Positions 24,313-32,616 of a stretch of DNA of 54,443 nucleotides are shown here, one piece after another. Position numbers and translations under genes: made by a program. Each line of letters begins with the position of its first letter. Position 1 is the stretch's first letter. Source of the stretch: Bacteroidota bacterium. GTDB lineage: Bacteria > Bacteroidota > Bacteroidia > Chitinophagales > Chitinophagaceae. Location of the stretch: assembly GCA_018268015.1 (NCBI GenBank), contig JAFDXJ010000007.1, forward strand, positions 1-54,443. The letters are read 5' to 3'. The notes under the pieces are model-generated. The model was not told the origin of the DNA, made no database searches, and saw only the letters and a list, made by a program, of their open reading frames with translations.

Positions 24313-24396
24313 CAATTGACCTATCAAAAGAGGTTGTTTTATTAATTTTTTATCATATTCATTGTTTTAATCTAATATCAGAATAGGTTTGGATCG

Positions 24397-24404
24397 TACT
24401 TTTG
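24397..24404 (+). promoter_or_regulatory. -7 box of the DUF3467 gene
   Basis: TACTTTTG matches TAnnTTTG exactly, 16 nt before ATG 24421 (10 nt before the in-frame ATG 24415). Confidence 0.7.
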
Positions 24405-24420
24405 TAGAAATTGAATGCTC

Positions 24421-24738
24421 ATGTCAGAAACGATTCCAGGTCAACAGCCGCAATTGAATATAGAAATTGGCGAAGAAGTCGCAGAAGGTACTTATGCCAA
24501 CTTAGCAGTTATTACACATAGTCATTCTGAGTTTGTAATAGACTTTATCAATGTGATGCCGGGAACACCGAAAAGTAAAGTAAAATCAAGAATCATTTTT
24601 ACTCCAATGCATGCCAAACGTTTTATGCGTGCACTCCAGGAAAATATTGACCGGTATGAAAAGGCCAATGGACAAATAAAGGATATTGAGCAGGTAGAAA
24701 TCCCTTTGAATTTTGGTGGTCCATCAGCACAAGCGTAG
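24421..24738 (+). CDS. DUF3467-family protein
   Basis: A small soluble protein of 105 residues. LNIEIGEEVAEGTYANLAVITHSHSEFVIDFINVMPG and KVKSRIIFTPMHAKRFMRAL (each split here) match the conserved core of DUF3467 proteins, common in Bacteroidota and of unknown function. ATG 24415 gives two extra residues; 24421 is preferred. It has its own promoter and stands alone between the SusCD terminator and convergent kup. Confidence 0.88.
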   Translation: MSETIPGQQPQLNIEIGEEVAEGTYANLAVITHSHSEFVIDFINVMPGTPKSKVKSRIIFTPMHAKRFMRALQENIDRYEKANGQIKDIEQVEIPLNFGGPSAQA

Positions 24739-24785
24739 GAAAAAAGCTACATATTTTGTTTAAACCTTATTAAACAGGCAAAGCA

Positions 24786-26768
24786 TTATTCTTCCACGTC
24801 AGGCAAAATTCTCTTTAATGGAATATTGGATGCAGGGGATATAATAAGTGGAAATTTCTCTACCGTTACAAAACCCGGATCAAGACCAAATCCTCGTTCT
24901 TCACTGAGGCTGATTTCTTTGAGCCATAGATGTAATTTCATAATGATCTTTTCAAAAAATGGAAGGTCATTGTCATTACTTAAATATTTTTCCATTACAA
25001 TAAATTGAAAATCGCCCACAACATTGTTCCTTTCCAGACTTTCATACCGGCTGGTAATGTTTACTTCATTGTTCTTTACTAAATCTGCAACAACACGTCG
25101 AAACATGGAGTTGATTTTTTGTGCCACCCGAAAACCTAATCTGAACTCCACACGTATGATATCATTTGGGATGATGTGATCCACAACATATTCGCAAGTA
25201 TAGGGATCATCCAATGTGTCCACATGTACAAACCAATATATATTTGCTCTCTTGGGCTTTTTATTTAATATGGAATATAAAATTTTATGCTCTATTTCCT
25301 TAGGGTTATTTGCGCTGGTCATATATACCAGATGAGTCGCATAATTTGGTACAGTGCGATCATTACTTAATTCCTGGATCATCGGTAAATAATCCTCCAG
25401 TCGCACAAATTCTACATATCTGTTTTTGATTTTTCTGCTTCGGAACCAAATATACATTATCGCGAAGAGTGCGCCACCGACCACAAGCGTCACATATCCT
25501 CCATGGGGAAATTTTTCAAGATTGGCTATTAAAAAAGCAATTTCTATAGACAGGTAAACCGTTAAATAAAGATAAATCCAGTAAGACTTTGTACGTCGAC
25601 TGATTAAAAAATTGGCAAAGAGGATAGATGTGCTTATCATGCACATGGTTATGGCAAGACCATAAGCAGCGCCCATATTTGAAGATTTCTGAAAATAGAG
25701 TACAATTCCTGAGCAACCGATAAAAAGCAATAGATTGATACCCGGAATATACAATTGCCCTTTTTGCTCTGAAGGGTAGTTAATTCTCATTTTCGGCCAA
25801 AGATTTAATCGTAATGCTTCAGATATCAAAGTAAAAGATCCGGATAACAATGCCTGGCTTGCAATAATGGCAGCAGCTGTTGCTATGATAATACCTGGAA
25901 TCTGAAACCATCCGGGCATAATTGCATAAAAGGCATTATTGATTTTATCCATCGTCATGGGATCCATTAATTTCCCATCATAATTACTTAATAACCAGGC
26001 CCCCTGACCGAGATAATTTAATATCAGGCAGGTCTTTACGAAAATCCATGAAATCCTGATATTTCCACGACCACAATGACCTAAGTCGGAATATAATGCT
26101 TCGGCGCCGGTTGTACACAGAAATACAGCTCCTAAAATCCAAAATCCTTTGGGGTATTGTGTAAGCAATTCAATCGCGTAATAAGGATTTAAGGATTTAA
26201 AAATAAAAATATCATCCAATAAATGGCTGGCTCCAAGTATGGCCATCATAGTAAACCATATACACATAATGGGGCCAAACATTCGGCCAATCGCATGAGA
26301 ACCGAATTGCTGTACAAAAAATAATACGGCAAAAATCCCTAAAACAATATAGATGATCGTCGATTGTGAAATATCATTAAATGAGTCAAGATTACGAAGC
26401 CCTTCTATAGCTGATGTTACAGTAATTGGAGGGGTAATAATGCCATCGGCTAATAATGCGGCGCCACCAATCATGGCAGGGTAAACCAACCATTTTTTTT
26501 GGCGGCGAACCAGAGCATACAAGCTGAAAATGCCACCTTCACCATTATTATCCGCTTTTAAAGTGAGAATTACATATTTAATAGTTGTTTGAAGTGTGAG
26601 TGTCCAAATAATACAGGATAGAGAACCCAATATAAGCGATTCATTGATTACCCTTCCTGTAATAATTTCATTAAGGACATATAGAGGAGATGTACCAATA
26701 TCACCATAGATGATTCCTAATGCCACTACAAGACCTGCCGCAGAAACTTTACTGAATTGTTTATTCAA
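24786..26768 (-). CDS. kup: Low-affinity potassium uptake protein Kup
   Basis: A 660-residue KUP/HAK/KT-family K+/H+ symporter. The N-terminus has ALGIIYGDIGTSPLYVLNE, followed by about 12 membrane segments up to about residue 430 (ADNNGEGGIFSLYALVR, GTGAEALYSDLGHCGR-like CTTGAEALYSDLGH), then a cytoplasmic C-terminal domain with FVRLEDYLP and TSANNPKEIE. The start is TTG at 26768, as no ATG is available before the conserved first helix. A -7 box lies 21 nt upstream. Confidence 0.95.
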   Translation of the reverse strand: MNKQFSKVSAAGLVVALGIIYGDIGTSPLYVLNEIITGRVINESLILGSLSCIIWTLTLQTTIKYVILTLKADNNGEGGIFSLYALVRRQKKWLVYPAMIGGAALLADGIITPPITVTSAIEGLRNLDSFNDISQSTIIYIVLGIFAVLFFVQQFGSHAIGRMFGPIMCIWFTMMAILGASHLLDDIFIFKSLNPYYAIELLTQYPKGFWILGAVFLCTTGAEALYSDLGHCGRGNIRISWIFVKTCLILNYLGQGAWLLSNYDGKLMDPMTMDKINNAFYAIMPGWFQIPGIIIATAAAIIASQALLSGSFTLISEALRLNLWPKMRINYPSEQKGQLYIPGINLLLFIGCSGIVLYFQKSSNMGAAYGLAITMCMISTSILFANFLISRRTKSYWIYLYLTVYLSIEIAFLIANLEKFPHGGYVTLVVGGALFAIMYIWFRSRKIKNRYVEFVRLEDYLPMIQELSNDRTVPNYATHLVYMTSANNPKEIEHKILYSILNKKPKRANIYWFVHVDTLDDPYTCEYVVDHIIPNDIIRVEFRLGFRVAQKINSMFRRVVADLVKNNEVNITSRYESLERNNVVGDFQFIVMEKYLSNDNDLPFFEKIIMKLHLWLKEISLSEERGFGLDPGFVTVEKFPLIISPASNIPLKRILPDVEE

Positions 26769-26789
26769 TTGAAGTCAAATAATTAAAAA

Positions 26790-26797
26790 CAAAAGTA
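26790..26797 (-). promoter_or_regulatory. kup -7 box
   Basis: Reads TACTTTTG on the minus strand, an exact consensus match 21 nt before the TTG start of kup. Confidence 0.65.
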
Positions 26798-26963
26798 ATA
26801 GGAAAAAGAATGCTACAGAAAAAATCCATAGGTCTAAATAGAAATAAATAATTCATTTTAAAAGTAGAATTTATCAAAACCTTTTGCAATAGTTATTGTA
26901 TTTTTATATACTGAAAATGGGCTTAAAAGTGTTGAAGGGTCACCAATCTTTTAAATCAATAGC

Positions 26964-28487
26964 ATGTTAAATAGAAAGATATTATTTTTTTTCATTTTTA
27001 TCGGAATTGCTGGATACTTAAATGCACAACGTATTTTTTATTCATCCGCCGGGAAAGATGATTTTCGAAATACCGGCTTTGAAATAATCGGTAAAATAAA
27101 TGCTCATTACTTAACTTATACCACTAATCGTGGCGTTTATTATATTCAATCTTTCAATGGGGAAATGAAAACGGAGCAAAGGATGAAATTAACGTTTTTG
27201 CCAGACAGGATTATTAGCACTGACGTAATTGCTTACCCGCATCATTTTTATTTTATGTACCAATACCAGCGCAAGAATATTGTTTATTACATGGCTGCCA
27301 TGTTTGATGAGAATGCAAATATGATTGGGGAACCCGTACAACTTGATACAACGGCCATTAGTACATTTACAAATAATAAAATTTATACCCTTGTTTGCAG
27401 TGAAGACAAAGAAAAATTCATGTTATTAAAAATCAACAAAAAGAAAGACATGAATGTGGTTACTTTTTCCATTTTTGATAAAATGTTACACCCTTTAAAA
27501 AAGAATACGGAGTATGTTCCAATTAGTGATCGAAATGTTTTTCTGACTGAATTTAACCTGGATAATGACGGGAATATTATTTTTTTAGAAGCAAATGGCT
27601 CATCCCAGGGAGGGAACATTTCTGACCTGTCATTATATCAAAAACAATTCAATGAAGATTCATTAACTCATTATGCAATTGATATTTCAAAAATTTATTT
27701 AGATGACGCCCGTTTAAAAGTGGATAATGTGAATCACCAATACCTGGTAACTTCTTTTTATTCAAAAACAAGACGTGGCAATATCGAAGGTCTGTACTGC
27801 TTTTTGTGGAATCGAGATCAACAAAAAGAAATCAAATCGGCACAAACCGTATTTTCAGATGAATTTAGGGAAAATGCTAAACTGGAAGGCAACACAAAGA
27901 CAGCGTTTAATGATTTCTTCCTGCAAAATATAGTTATGCGACAGGATGGTGGCTTTATTGTAACATCCGAATCTGAATATACTTCATCCCGCGGTATAAG
28001 TAGTAACCGATGGGATTATGCATACGGGTCACCTTATTGGTCGCCTTATTCTAATTATTACTGGACTTCTCCCTATTACGGCTATTATTATCCATGGGAT
28101 AGATGGGGAAATACGACAAACCCAATCAATCGTTATTATGCAGATAATATTGCACTGATTTCATTTGATTCCGTGTTGAATATGGAATGGATGAATGTTA
28201 TTCATAAATCTCAATTTGATGATAACTCCGATAACTTTATCAGTTTCGGCACATTCACGGAAAACAATTCATTTCATTTCTTATACAATGAATTATACCG
28301 TAGAGATTGGCTGTTAAGTGATCAAAGTATCAATACCAGCGGTAAAATTACAAAGGAAGCCACATTTCATGACCTGGGCGAAGGGTATGACTTTTTAGCA
28401 CGGTATGCAAAACAAGTCAGCGTAAATGAAATGATTATCCCCTGTCAGTATAAAAGTTATTTATGTTTTGCCAGGATTGAATTTTAA
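26964..28487 (+). CDS. Secreted hypothetical protein, 507 aa
   Basis: I do not recognise a named family. A signal peptide (LFFFIFIGIAGYLNAQ) is followed by a beta-rich protein with repeated short strands, possibly propeller-like. Near residues 350-380 is a striking Tyr/Trp/Pro-rich stretch (YGSPYWSPYSNYYWTSPYYG). The later part contains ALISFDSVLNMEWMNVIHKSQ and ends with LCFARIEF. No lipobox and no T9SS sorting domain were seen. It stands alone, flanked by kup (divergent) and purQ. Likely periplasmic or surface-located; function unknown. Confidence 0.8.
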   Translation: MLNRKILFFFIFIGIAGYLNAQRIFYSSAGKDDFRNTGFEIIGKINAHYLTYTTNRGVYYIQSFNGEMKTEQRMKLTFLPDRIISTDVIAYPHHFYFMYQYQRKNIVYYMAAMFDENANMIGEPVQLDTTAISTFTNNKIYTLVCSEDKEKFMLLKINKKKDMNVVTFSIFDKMLHPLKKNTEYVPISDRNVFLTEFNLDNDGNIIFLEANGSSQGGNISDLSLYQKQFNEDSLTHYAIDISKIYLDDARLKVDNVNHQYLVTSFYSKTRRGNIEGLYCFLWNRDQQKEIKSAQTVFSDEFRENAKLEGNTKTAFNDFFLQNIVMRQDGGFIVTSESEYTSSRGISSNRWDYAYGSPYWSPYSNYYWTSPYYGYYYPWDRWGNTTNPINRYYADNIALISFDSVLNMEWMNVIHKSQFDDNSDNFISFGTFTENNSFHFLYNELYRRDWLLSDQSINTSGKITKEATFHDLGEGYDFLARYAKQVSVNEMIIPCQYKSYLCFARIEF

Positions 28488-28596
28488 TTTTTTGTGTATT
28501 TAATATAGTAGTAGCCTTTGTAAGAGGAATCCTTTTGAATGGATGCACCCCTTTTCTGCTTACATAATTTTACATTAATATTCAATTTTCAAATTT

Positions 28597-28604
28597 TATC
28601 TTTG
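28597..28604 (+). promoter_or_regulatory. purQ -7 box
   Basis: TATCTTTG matches TAnnTTTG exactly and lies 17 nt before the purQ ATG. Confidence 0.75.
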
Positions 28605-28621
28605 CAAATAATTTTATCAAT

Positions 28622-29281
28622 ATGAAATTTGGCGTAGTTGTTTTTCCAGGATCAAATTGTGATCGGGATATTTTTAACACAATCCAGTCCGATCTTGGAA
28701 AAGAAGTGGAATTTCTATGGCATAAGGATAAAGATATTAAGCACTTCTCTACGGGTGATTGTATTGTCTTACCTGGAGGGTTCTCTTATGGAGATTATCT
28801 GAGATGCGGCGCCATTGCGCGTTTTAGCCCTATGATGCAAAGTGTAATAAGCTTTGCACATAAAGGTGGCAGGGTTTTGGGAATATGCAATGGGTTTCAG
28901 ATTTTATGCGAAAGTGGATTATTGCCCGGAGCGCTTTTAATGAATGCACACCGACAGTTTATTTGTAAAAATGTACATTTAAAAGGCAATGACCATAAAA
29001 TATATAAAATACCTGTAGCTCATGGAGATGGGAGATATTATGCAAATGAAAATATATTAGATGATATGGAACGTAATGGGCAAGTCATATTACATTATTG
29101 TAATGAGTCGGGTGAAATGACAAGTGAGTCAAATCCAAATGGTGCATCAAGAAATATTGCAGGCATTAAAAATAAACCCGGCAATGTTATCGGTTTAATG
29201 CCTCATCCTGAAAGAGCTTCCAACCCATTATGTGGAAATTCAGATGGCATCCGGTTATTCGAATATTTTGAAATGAACTAA
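28622..29281 (+). CDS. purQ: Phosphoribosylformylglycinamidine synthase subunit PurQ
   Basis: A 219-residue class I glutamine amidotransferase supplying ammonia to PurL in purine synthesis. The nucleophile is Cys89 in GICNGFQIL; the His-Glu pair lies in MPHPERAS. FPGSNCDRD and LPGGFSYGDYLRCGAIAR are PurQ signatures. purL and purS are not in view. The dsbD-like genes start 11 nt downstream, so they probably share its transcript. Confidence 0.97.
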   Translation: MKFGVVVFPGSNCDRDIFNTIQSDLGKEVEFLWHKDKDIKHFSTGDCIVLPGGFSYGDYLRCGAIARFSPMMQSVISFAHKGGRVLGICNGFQILCESGLLPGALLMNAHRQFICKNVHLKGNDHKIYKIPVAHGDGRYYANENILDDMERNGQVILHYCNESGEMTSESNPNGASRNIAGIKNKPGNVIGLMPHPERASNPLCGNSDGIRLFEYFEMN

Positions 29282-29292
29282 AATAATAAAAG

Positions 29293-29745
29293 ATGAAAAA
29301 AATAATCACCTTAAGCGTTCTTTTGCTTTTCTCCTGGGTAACTTATGCTCAGATCAAAGATCCGGTTGTATGGACTTATAGTGCAGAGAAAAAAGCAGAT
29401 AAAACCTATGATATTAAATTCGTTGCAAAATTTGCTAACCCCTGGCATTTGTATTCGCAAAATACGCCTCCCGGTGGGCCGGTTCCCACTTCAATCACTT
29501 TTAAAACAAATCCCCTGGTAACCAAAGATGGGAGTGTAAAAGAAATTGGCAATTTAAAAAAATATAAAGACCCTAATTTTGGTATTGATGTAAAGTATTA
29601 TAGCAGTCAGGTAACTTTTGTTCAAACAGTCAAACTCAAATCAAATGTGAAAACAAATGTTACCGGAACAATCGAATTTATGGTTTGTGATGATCACCAA
29701 TGCCTTCCTCCTAAGAAAGTACCTTTTGATATAAAAATTCAATAA
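29293..29745 (+). CDS. Stand-alone DsbD N-terminal-like domain protein
   Basis: A 150-residue exported protein with signal peptide ending TYAQ. The mature part matches the alpha domain of DsbD (FANPWHLYSQNTPPGGPVPTSI, GTIEFMVCDDHQCLPP). The two Cys in VCDDHQCLPP are the expected redox pair that receives electrons from the membrane domain. It is 11 nt after purQ and 8 nt before a full-length DsbD-like gene whose own N-domain is degenerate, so the two probably cooperate. Confidence 0.88.
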   Translation: MKKIITLSVLLLFSWVTYAQIKDPVVWTYSAEKKADKTYDIKFVAKFANPWHLYSQNTPPGGPVPTSITFKTNPLVTKDGSVKEIGNLKKYKDPNFGIDVKYYSSQVTFVQTVKLKSNVKTNVTGTIEFMVCDDHQCLPPKKVPFDIKIQ

Positions 29746-29753
29746 AGGAAAGA

Positions 29754-31715
29754 ATGAGGAAATTTTCCCTTTTTTTGATTTGTTTGTTTGTCGTTCAAAT
29801 AGTTTCTGCACAAGACACCAAGCCTGTGCAGTTTCATTTTTCAGCGAAGTTCATTAATGACAGCATATGCCAACTTCAAATAGATGCTAAAGTTGAAAAA
29901 GGAAACAGTTTATTTTCCGCTATCAAACAAAACCCTGATGATGCTTTCATATCTCAATTAATACTTGACTCATCAATTGTTTCCTCTTATCATGAGAATG
30001 AAAGCCCTATTGAGAAAGGAAAAATGGAAGTAATCAAAGATTCTGCTATGGGTGCGGATCTCAGGATGTATGCAGATTCTGTAACCTATTTATATAACCT
30101 ACATATTCCTATTACAGACAGTTCGAATATTAAAGGAAGTTTTTCCTGGTTAGCCAGGAATGATTCTTCATTTCCCAGTGGCCAGGAAAATTTTTCGGTT
30201 AAACCAATAAGCAGTTTGGAGTCTGTGCAGGCAGCCGGTAAGACAGCCTCTTCCTCAACCCCCCTGGGGTCCATTTTTCTAGTTTGTTTTGCAGCCGGAT
30301 TATTGGCCGTTATTACGCCTTGTGTATTTCCACTCGTACCTGTAACGGTTAGTTTTTTCCTGAAAAAAAGTAAATCAAGGGCAGAAGGATTGCGCAATGC
30401 ACTTACCTATTCCATATCTATCATTTTGATTTATACCATACCTGCCATCATTCTTACATTGATTTTCGGAGATAAAATTTTATATACCATATCAACCAGC
30501 GCCATATCAAACCTGGTCTTCTTTCTCATATTTATGCTGTTTGCAATTTCATTTTTTGGTGCATTCGAATTACAATTGCCTAATAGTTGGGCAAATAAGG
30601 CGGATTCCAAAGCAGGAAAAGGAGGATTCACTGGAATATTTTTTATGGCATTAACCCTTGTCATTGTTTCATTTTCTTGTACCGGACCCATTGTAGGAAC
30701 ATTATTGGGACAAACCAGTTCACAGGGTATAGCCTTAGCGCCCATTTTGGGCATGTTTGCTTTTGGCCTTGGTTTGGCATTGCCTTTCTCCTTGTTTGCT
30801 TTTTTCCCCAGTATGATACATTCCCTACCTAAGAGTGGTGGTTGGTTAAATAGCGTAAAAGTGTGTTTTGGATTTATAGAACTTGCTTTGGGATTAAAGT
30901 TTTTGTCAAATGTTGACTTGATCTATCACTGGCGTTTATTAGACAGGGAAATTTTCCTTGTATTATGGATTGTTATAGCTTTTTTGATGGGCTTATACCT
31001 GTTGGGTAAAATTAAATTTTCTCATGATTCTCCATTAGCATTTTTGAGTGTGCCACGCTTATTTATGGCAATAGCTACTTTTAGTTTTGGATTGTATCTA
31101 TTACCAGGTCTTTGGGGTGCGCCTTTAAAGGCGCTAAGTGGTTTACTTCCACCTATTACAACTCAGGATTTTAACCTGGATGCTTTGCAATATAAATTTA
31201 CCAGTAATCCAATAAGTTTAGATCAATCAAAGGGAAATGCCATTGCTCCAAAAAGACTTACAGAAAAATTAAGTGTTCCTTTTGGGCTTACCGCTTATTT
31301 TGATTTGAATGAAGGAATGGCTGCCGCAAAAGCGTTAAACAAACCGGTGATGCTTGATTTTACAGGGCACTCCTGTGCTAATTGCAGAAAAATGGAACAA
31401 CAGGTTTGGCAAGATCCGGAAGTATTAAAAAGAATTCGCGAAAACTTTGTTCTCATTAGTTTATATGTAGATGAATCACAGGAATTACCGGAGAATGAAA
31501 AATACACCAATGCAAGAAATGAAAAAATTAATACGGAAGGAGAAAAGAATCTTGATTATGAAATTTCAAAGTTTGGCTTTAATGCGCAACCCTTATATAT
31601 GTTCCTCGATTTGAATGGGAAACCATTATCAGATGTTAAATATGGGTATGACCCGGATATTGCCAAATTCATCCAGCACCTTGATACCGTAAAATCAGCT
31701 TTTGAAAAAGAGTAA
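29754..31715 (+). CDS. dsbD: Thiol:disulfide interchange protein DsbD
   Basis: A 653-residue transmembrane reductase moving electrons from cytoplasmic thioredoxin to periplasmic partners. After a signal peptide, an N-terminal domain (about 20-155) looks like a DsbD alpha domain without the Cys pair. The membrane domain (about 170-460) has eight predicted helices with Cys190 in TPCVFPLVPV and Cys309 in SFSCTGP. The C-terminal thioredoxin-like domain (about 510-653) has the CxxC pair Cys541/Cys544 in HSCANCRKM. It is followed by a strong terminator. Confidence 0.95.
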   Translation: MRKFSLFLICLFVVQIVSAQDTKPVQFHFSAKFINDSICQLQIDAKVEKGNSLFSAIKQNPDDAFISQLILDSSIVSSYHENESPIEKGKMEVIKDSAMGADLRMYADSVTYLYNLHIPITDSSNIKGSFSWLARNDSSFPSGQENFSVKPISSLESVQAAGKTASSSTPLGSIFLVCFAAGLLAVITPCVFPLVPVTVSFFLKKSKSRAEGLRNALTYSISIILIYTIPAIILTLIFGDKILYTISTSAISNLVFFLIFMLFAISFFGAFELQLPNSWANKADSKAGKGGFTGIFFMALTLVIVSFSCTGPIVGTLLGQTSSQGIALAPILGMFAFGLGLALPFSLFAFFPSMIHSLPKSGGWLNSVKVCFGFIELALGLKFLSNVDLIYHWRLLDREIFLVLWIVIAFLMGLYLLGKIKFSHDSPLAFLSVPRLFMAIATFSFGLYLLPGLWGAPLKALSGLLPPITTQDFNLDALQYKFTSNPISLDQSKGNAIAPKRLTEKLSVPFGLTAYFDLNEGMAAAKALNKPVMLDFTGHSCANCRKMEQQVWQDPEVLKRIRENFVLISLYVDESQELPENEKYTNARNEKINTEGEKNLDYEISKFGFNAQPLYMFLDLNGKPLSDVKYGYDPDIAKFIQHLDTVKSAFEKE

Positions 31716-31716
31716 T

Positions 31717-31747
31717 AAAAAATCCCGTATGACACGGGATTTTTTAT
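31717..31747 (+). terminator. Terminator after dsbD
   Basis: AAAAAATCCCGT pairs with ACGGGATTTTTT around a 5-nt loop; the symmetrical A and T tracts may make it bidirectional. Confidence 0.93.
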
Positions 31748-31752
31748 TTGGC

Positions 31753-31829
31753 TGTCACTCTGCAGTCAGTAAGTTCAGGCAAGCAATCGGGATATACATC
31801 AACAAAACAAGCTGAACTGCAGAATGACA
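31753..31829. repeat. Imperfect inverted repeat between dsbD and ECF sigma gene
   Basis: TGTCACTCTGCAGT (31753-31766) pairs with ACTGCAGAATGACA (31816-31829) with one mismatch across a 49-nt spacer. It resembles dispersed REP-like sequences of related genomes. It is also close to the end of the minus-strand sigma gene, so it may be part of its terminator. Confidence 0.5.
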
Positions 31830-31834
31830 ATATT

Positions 31835-32440
31835 TTATAAACTAATTTGTTTTTCAGTCATCATTTTTCTGAGATTGATTAATCCATAACGCATTCTTCC
31901 TAAAGCTGTATTAATACTACAATTAGTCATTTCAGCAATTTCCTTAAAGCTAAGATCGCCGAAATGCCGAAGTACAATTACTTCTCTTTGCTCATCCGGC
32001 AAAGAAGATAACATCCGATGCATTCTCTCATGTGTCTGATGGCGAATAATTTTTTGTTCAGCATTTTCATTTACTACAACAATGACATCAAAAATATCCT
32101 GGTTCTCGTGATTAACAATAGGCGGAGTACGTTTGATTTTCCTGAAATGATCTACACATAAGTTGTGTGCTATTCTTAATGCCCATGGAAGAAACTTGCC
32201 TTCTTCATTATAACGTTTACTTCTTAAGGTATCAATGATGCGTACAAATGCTTCCTGGAATAAATCTTCTGCAAGAAATTTATCTTTTACAATAAAAAAA
32301 ATAGAGCTGAAAATTCTTTCCTTATAACGCATAATTAATGCTTCAAGCGAAGAACTGTTTCCACGCTGGAAACTTAGGATAAGTTCTGTGTCGGTTACAT
32401 GATTCAACTTTCTCATAGATGCTTTTTGAGGGTAAAGCAT
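31835..32440 (-). CDS. RNA polymerase sigma factor, ECF/sigma-70 family
   Basis: A 201-residue sigma factor. Region 2 includes FLAEDLFQEAFVRIIDTLRS and FLPWALRIAHNLCVDHFRKIKR; region 4 includes LRHFGDLSFKEIAEMTNCSINTALGRMRYGL. The ATG at 32440 is listed; Met9 at 32416 is an equally good start. Unlike the two other sigma genes here, no anti-sigma gene follows: the minus strand ends in an inverted repeat and the dsbD terminator. It is divergent from uvrA. Confidence 0.93.
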   Translation of the reverse strand: MLYPQKASMRKLNHVTDTELILSFQRGNSSSLEALIMRYKERIFSSIFFIVKDKFLAEDLFQEAFVRIIDTLRSKRYNEEGKFLPWALRIAHNLCVDHFRKIKRTPPIVNHENQDIFDVIVVVNENAEQKIIRHQTHERMHRMLSSLPDEQREVIVLRHFGDLSFKEIAEMTNCSINTALGRMRYGLINLRKMMTEKQISL

Positions 32441-32560
32441 AAGCCAATTTTTATAAAATTTTTTGGAAAAGGCTTTGAGTAAAGTTTACTTTATAGGCGT
32501 AATATTGTGAATAGGTTGTGAAAATACGATTTACAAACAATATAAGGTTATGCAAGATGT

Positions 32561-32589
32561 AAAATATTTGTGAATTAAACAAATATTTT
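32561..32589. promoter_or_regulatory. Dyad upstream of uvrA, possible operator
   Basis: AAAATATTTG and CAAATATTTT form a perfect 10-bp inverted repeat with a 9-nt spacer, ending 27 nt before the uvrA ATG. The left arm contains AATATTTG, one mismatch from the -7 consensus, so a bound protein would block the promoter. A hairpin with a T-rich tail is an alternative reading. Confidence 0.5.
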
Positions 32590-32616
32590 TCTCTTATTAA
32601 TGCGCCATAAAGTAGA

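Noticed and set aside
24741..24785. Possible terminator TGTTTAA/TTAAACA between the DUF3467 gene and kup
   Set aside because: Only 7 bp of A/T-rich pairing and no T-run; too weak to call.
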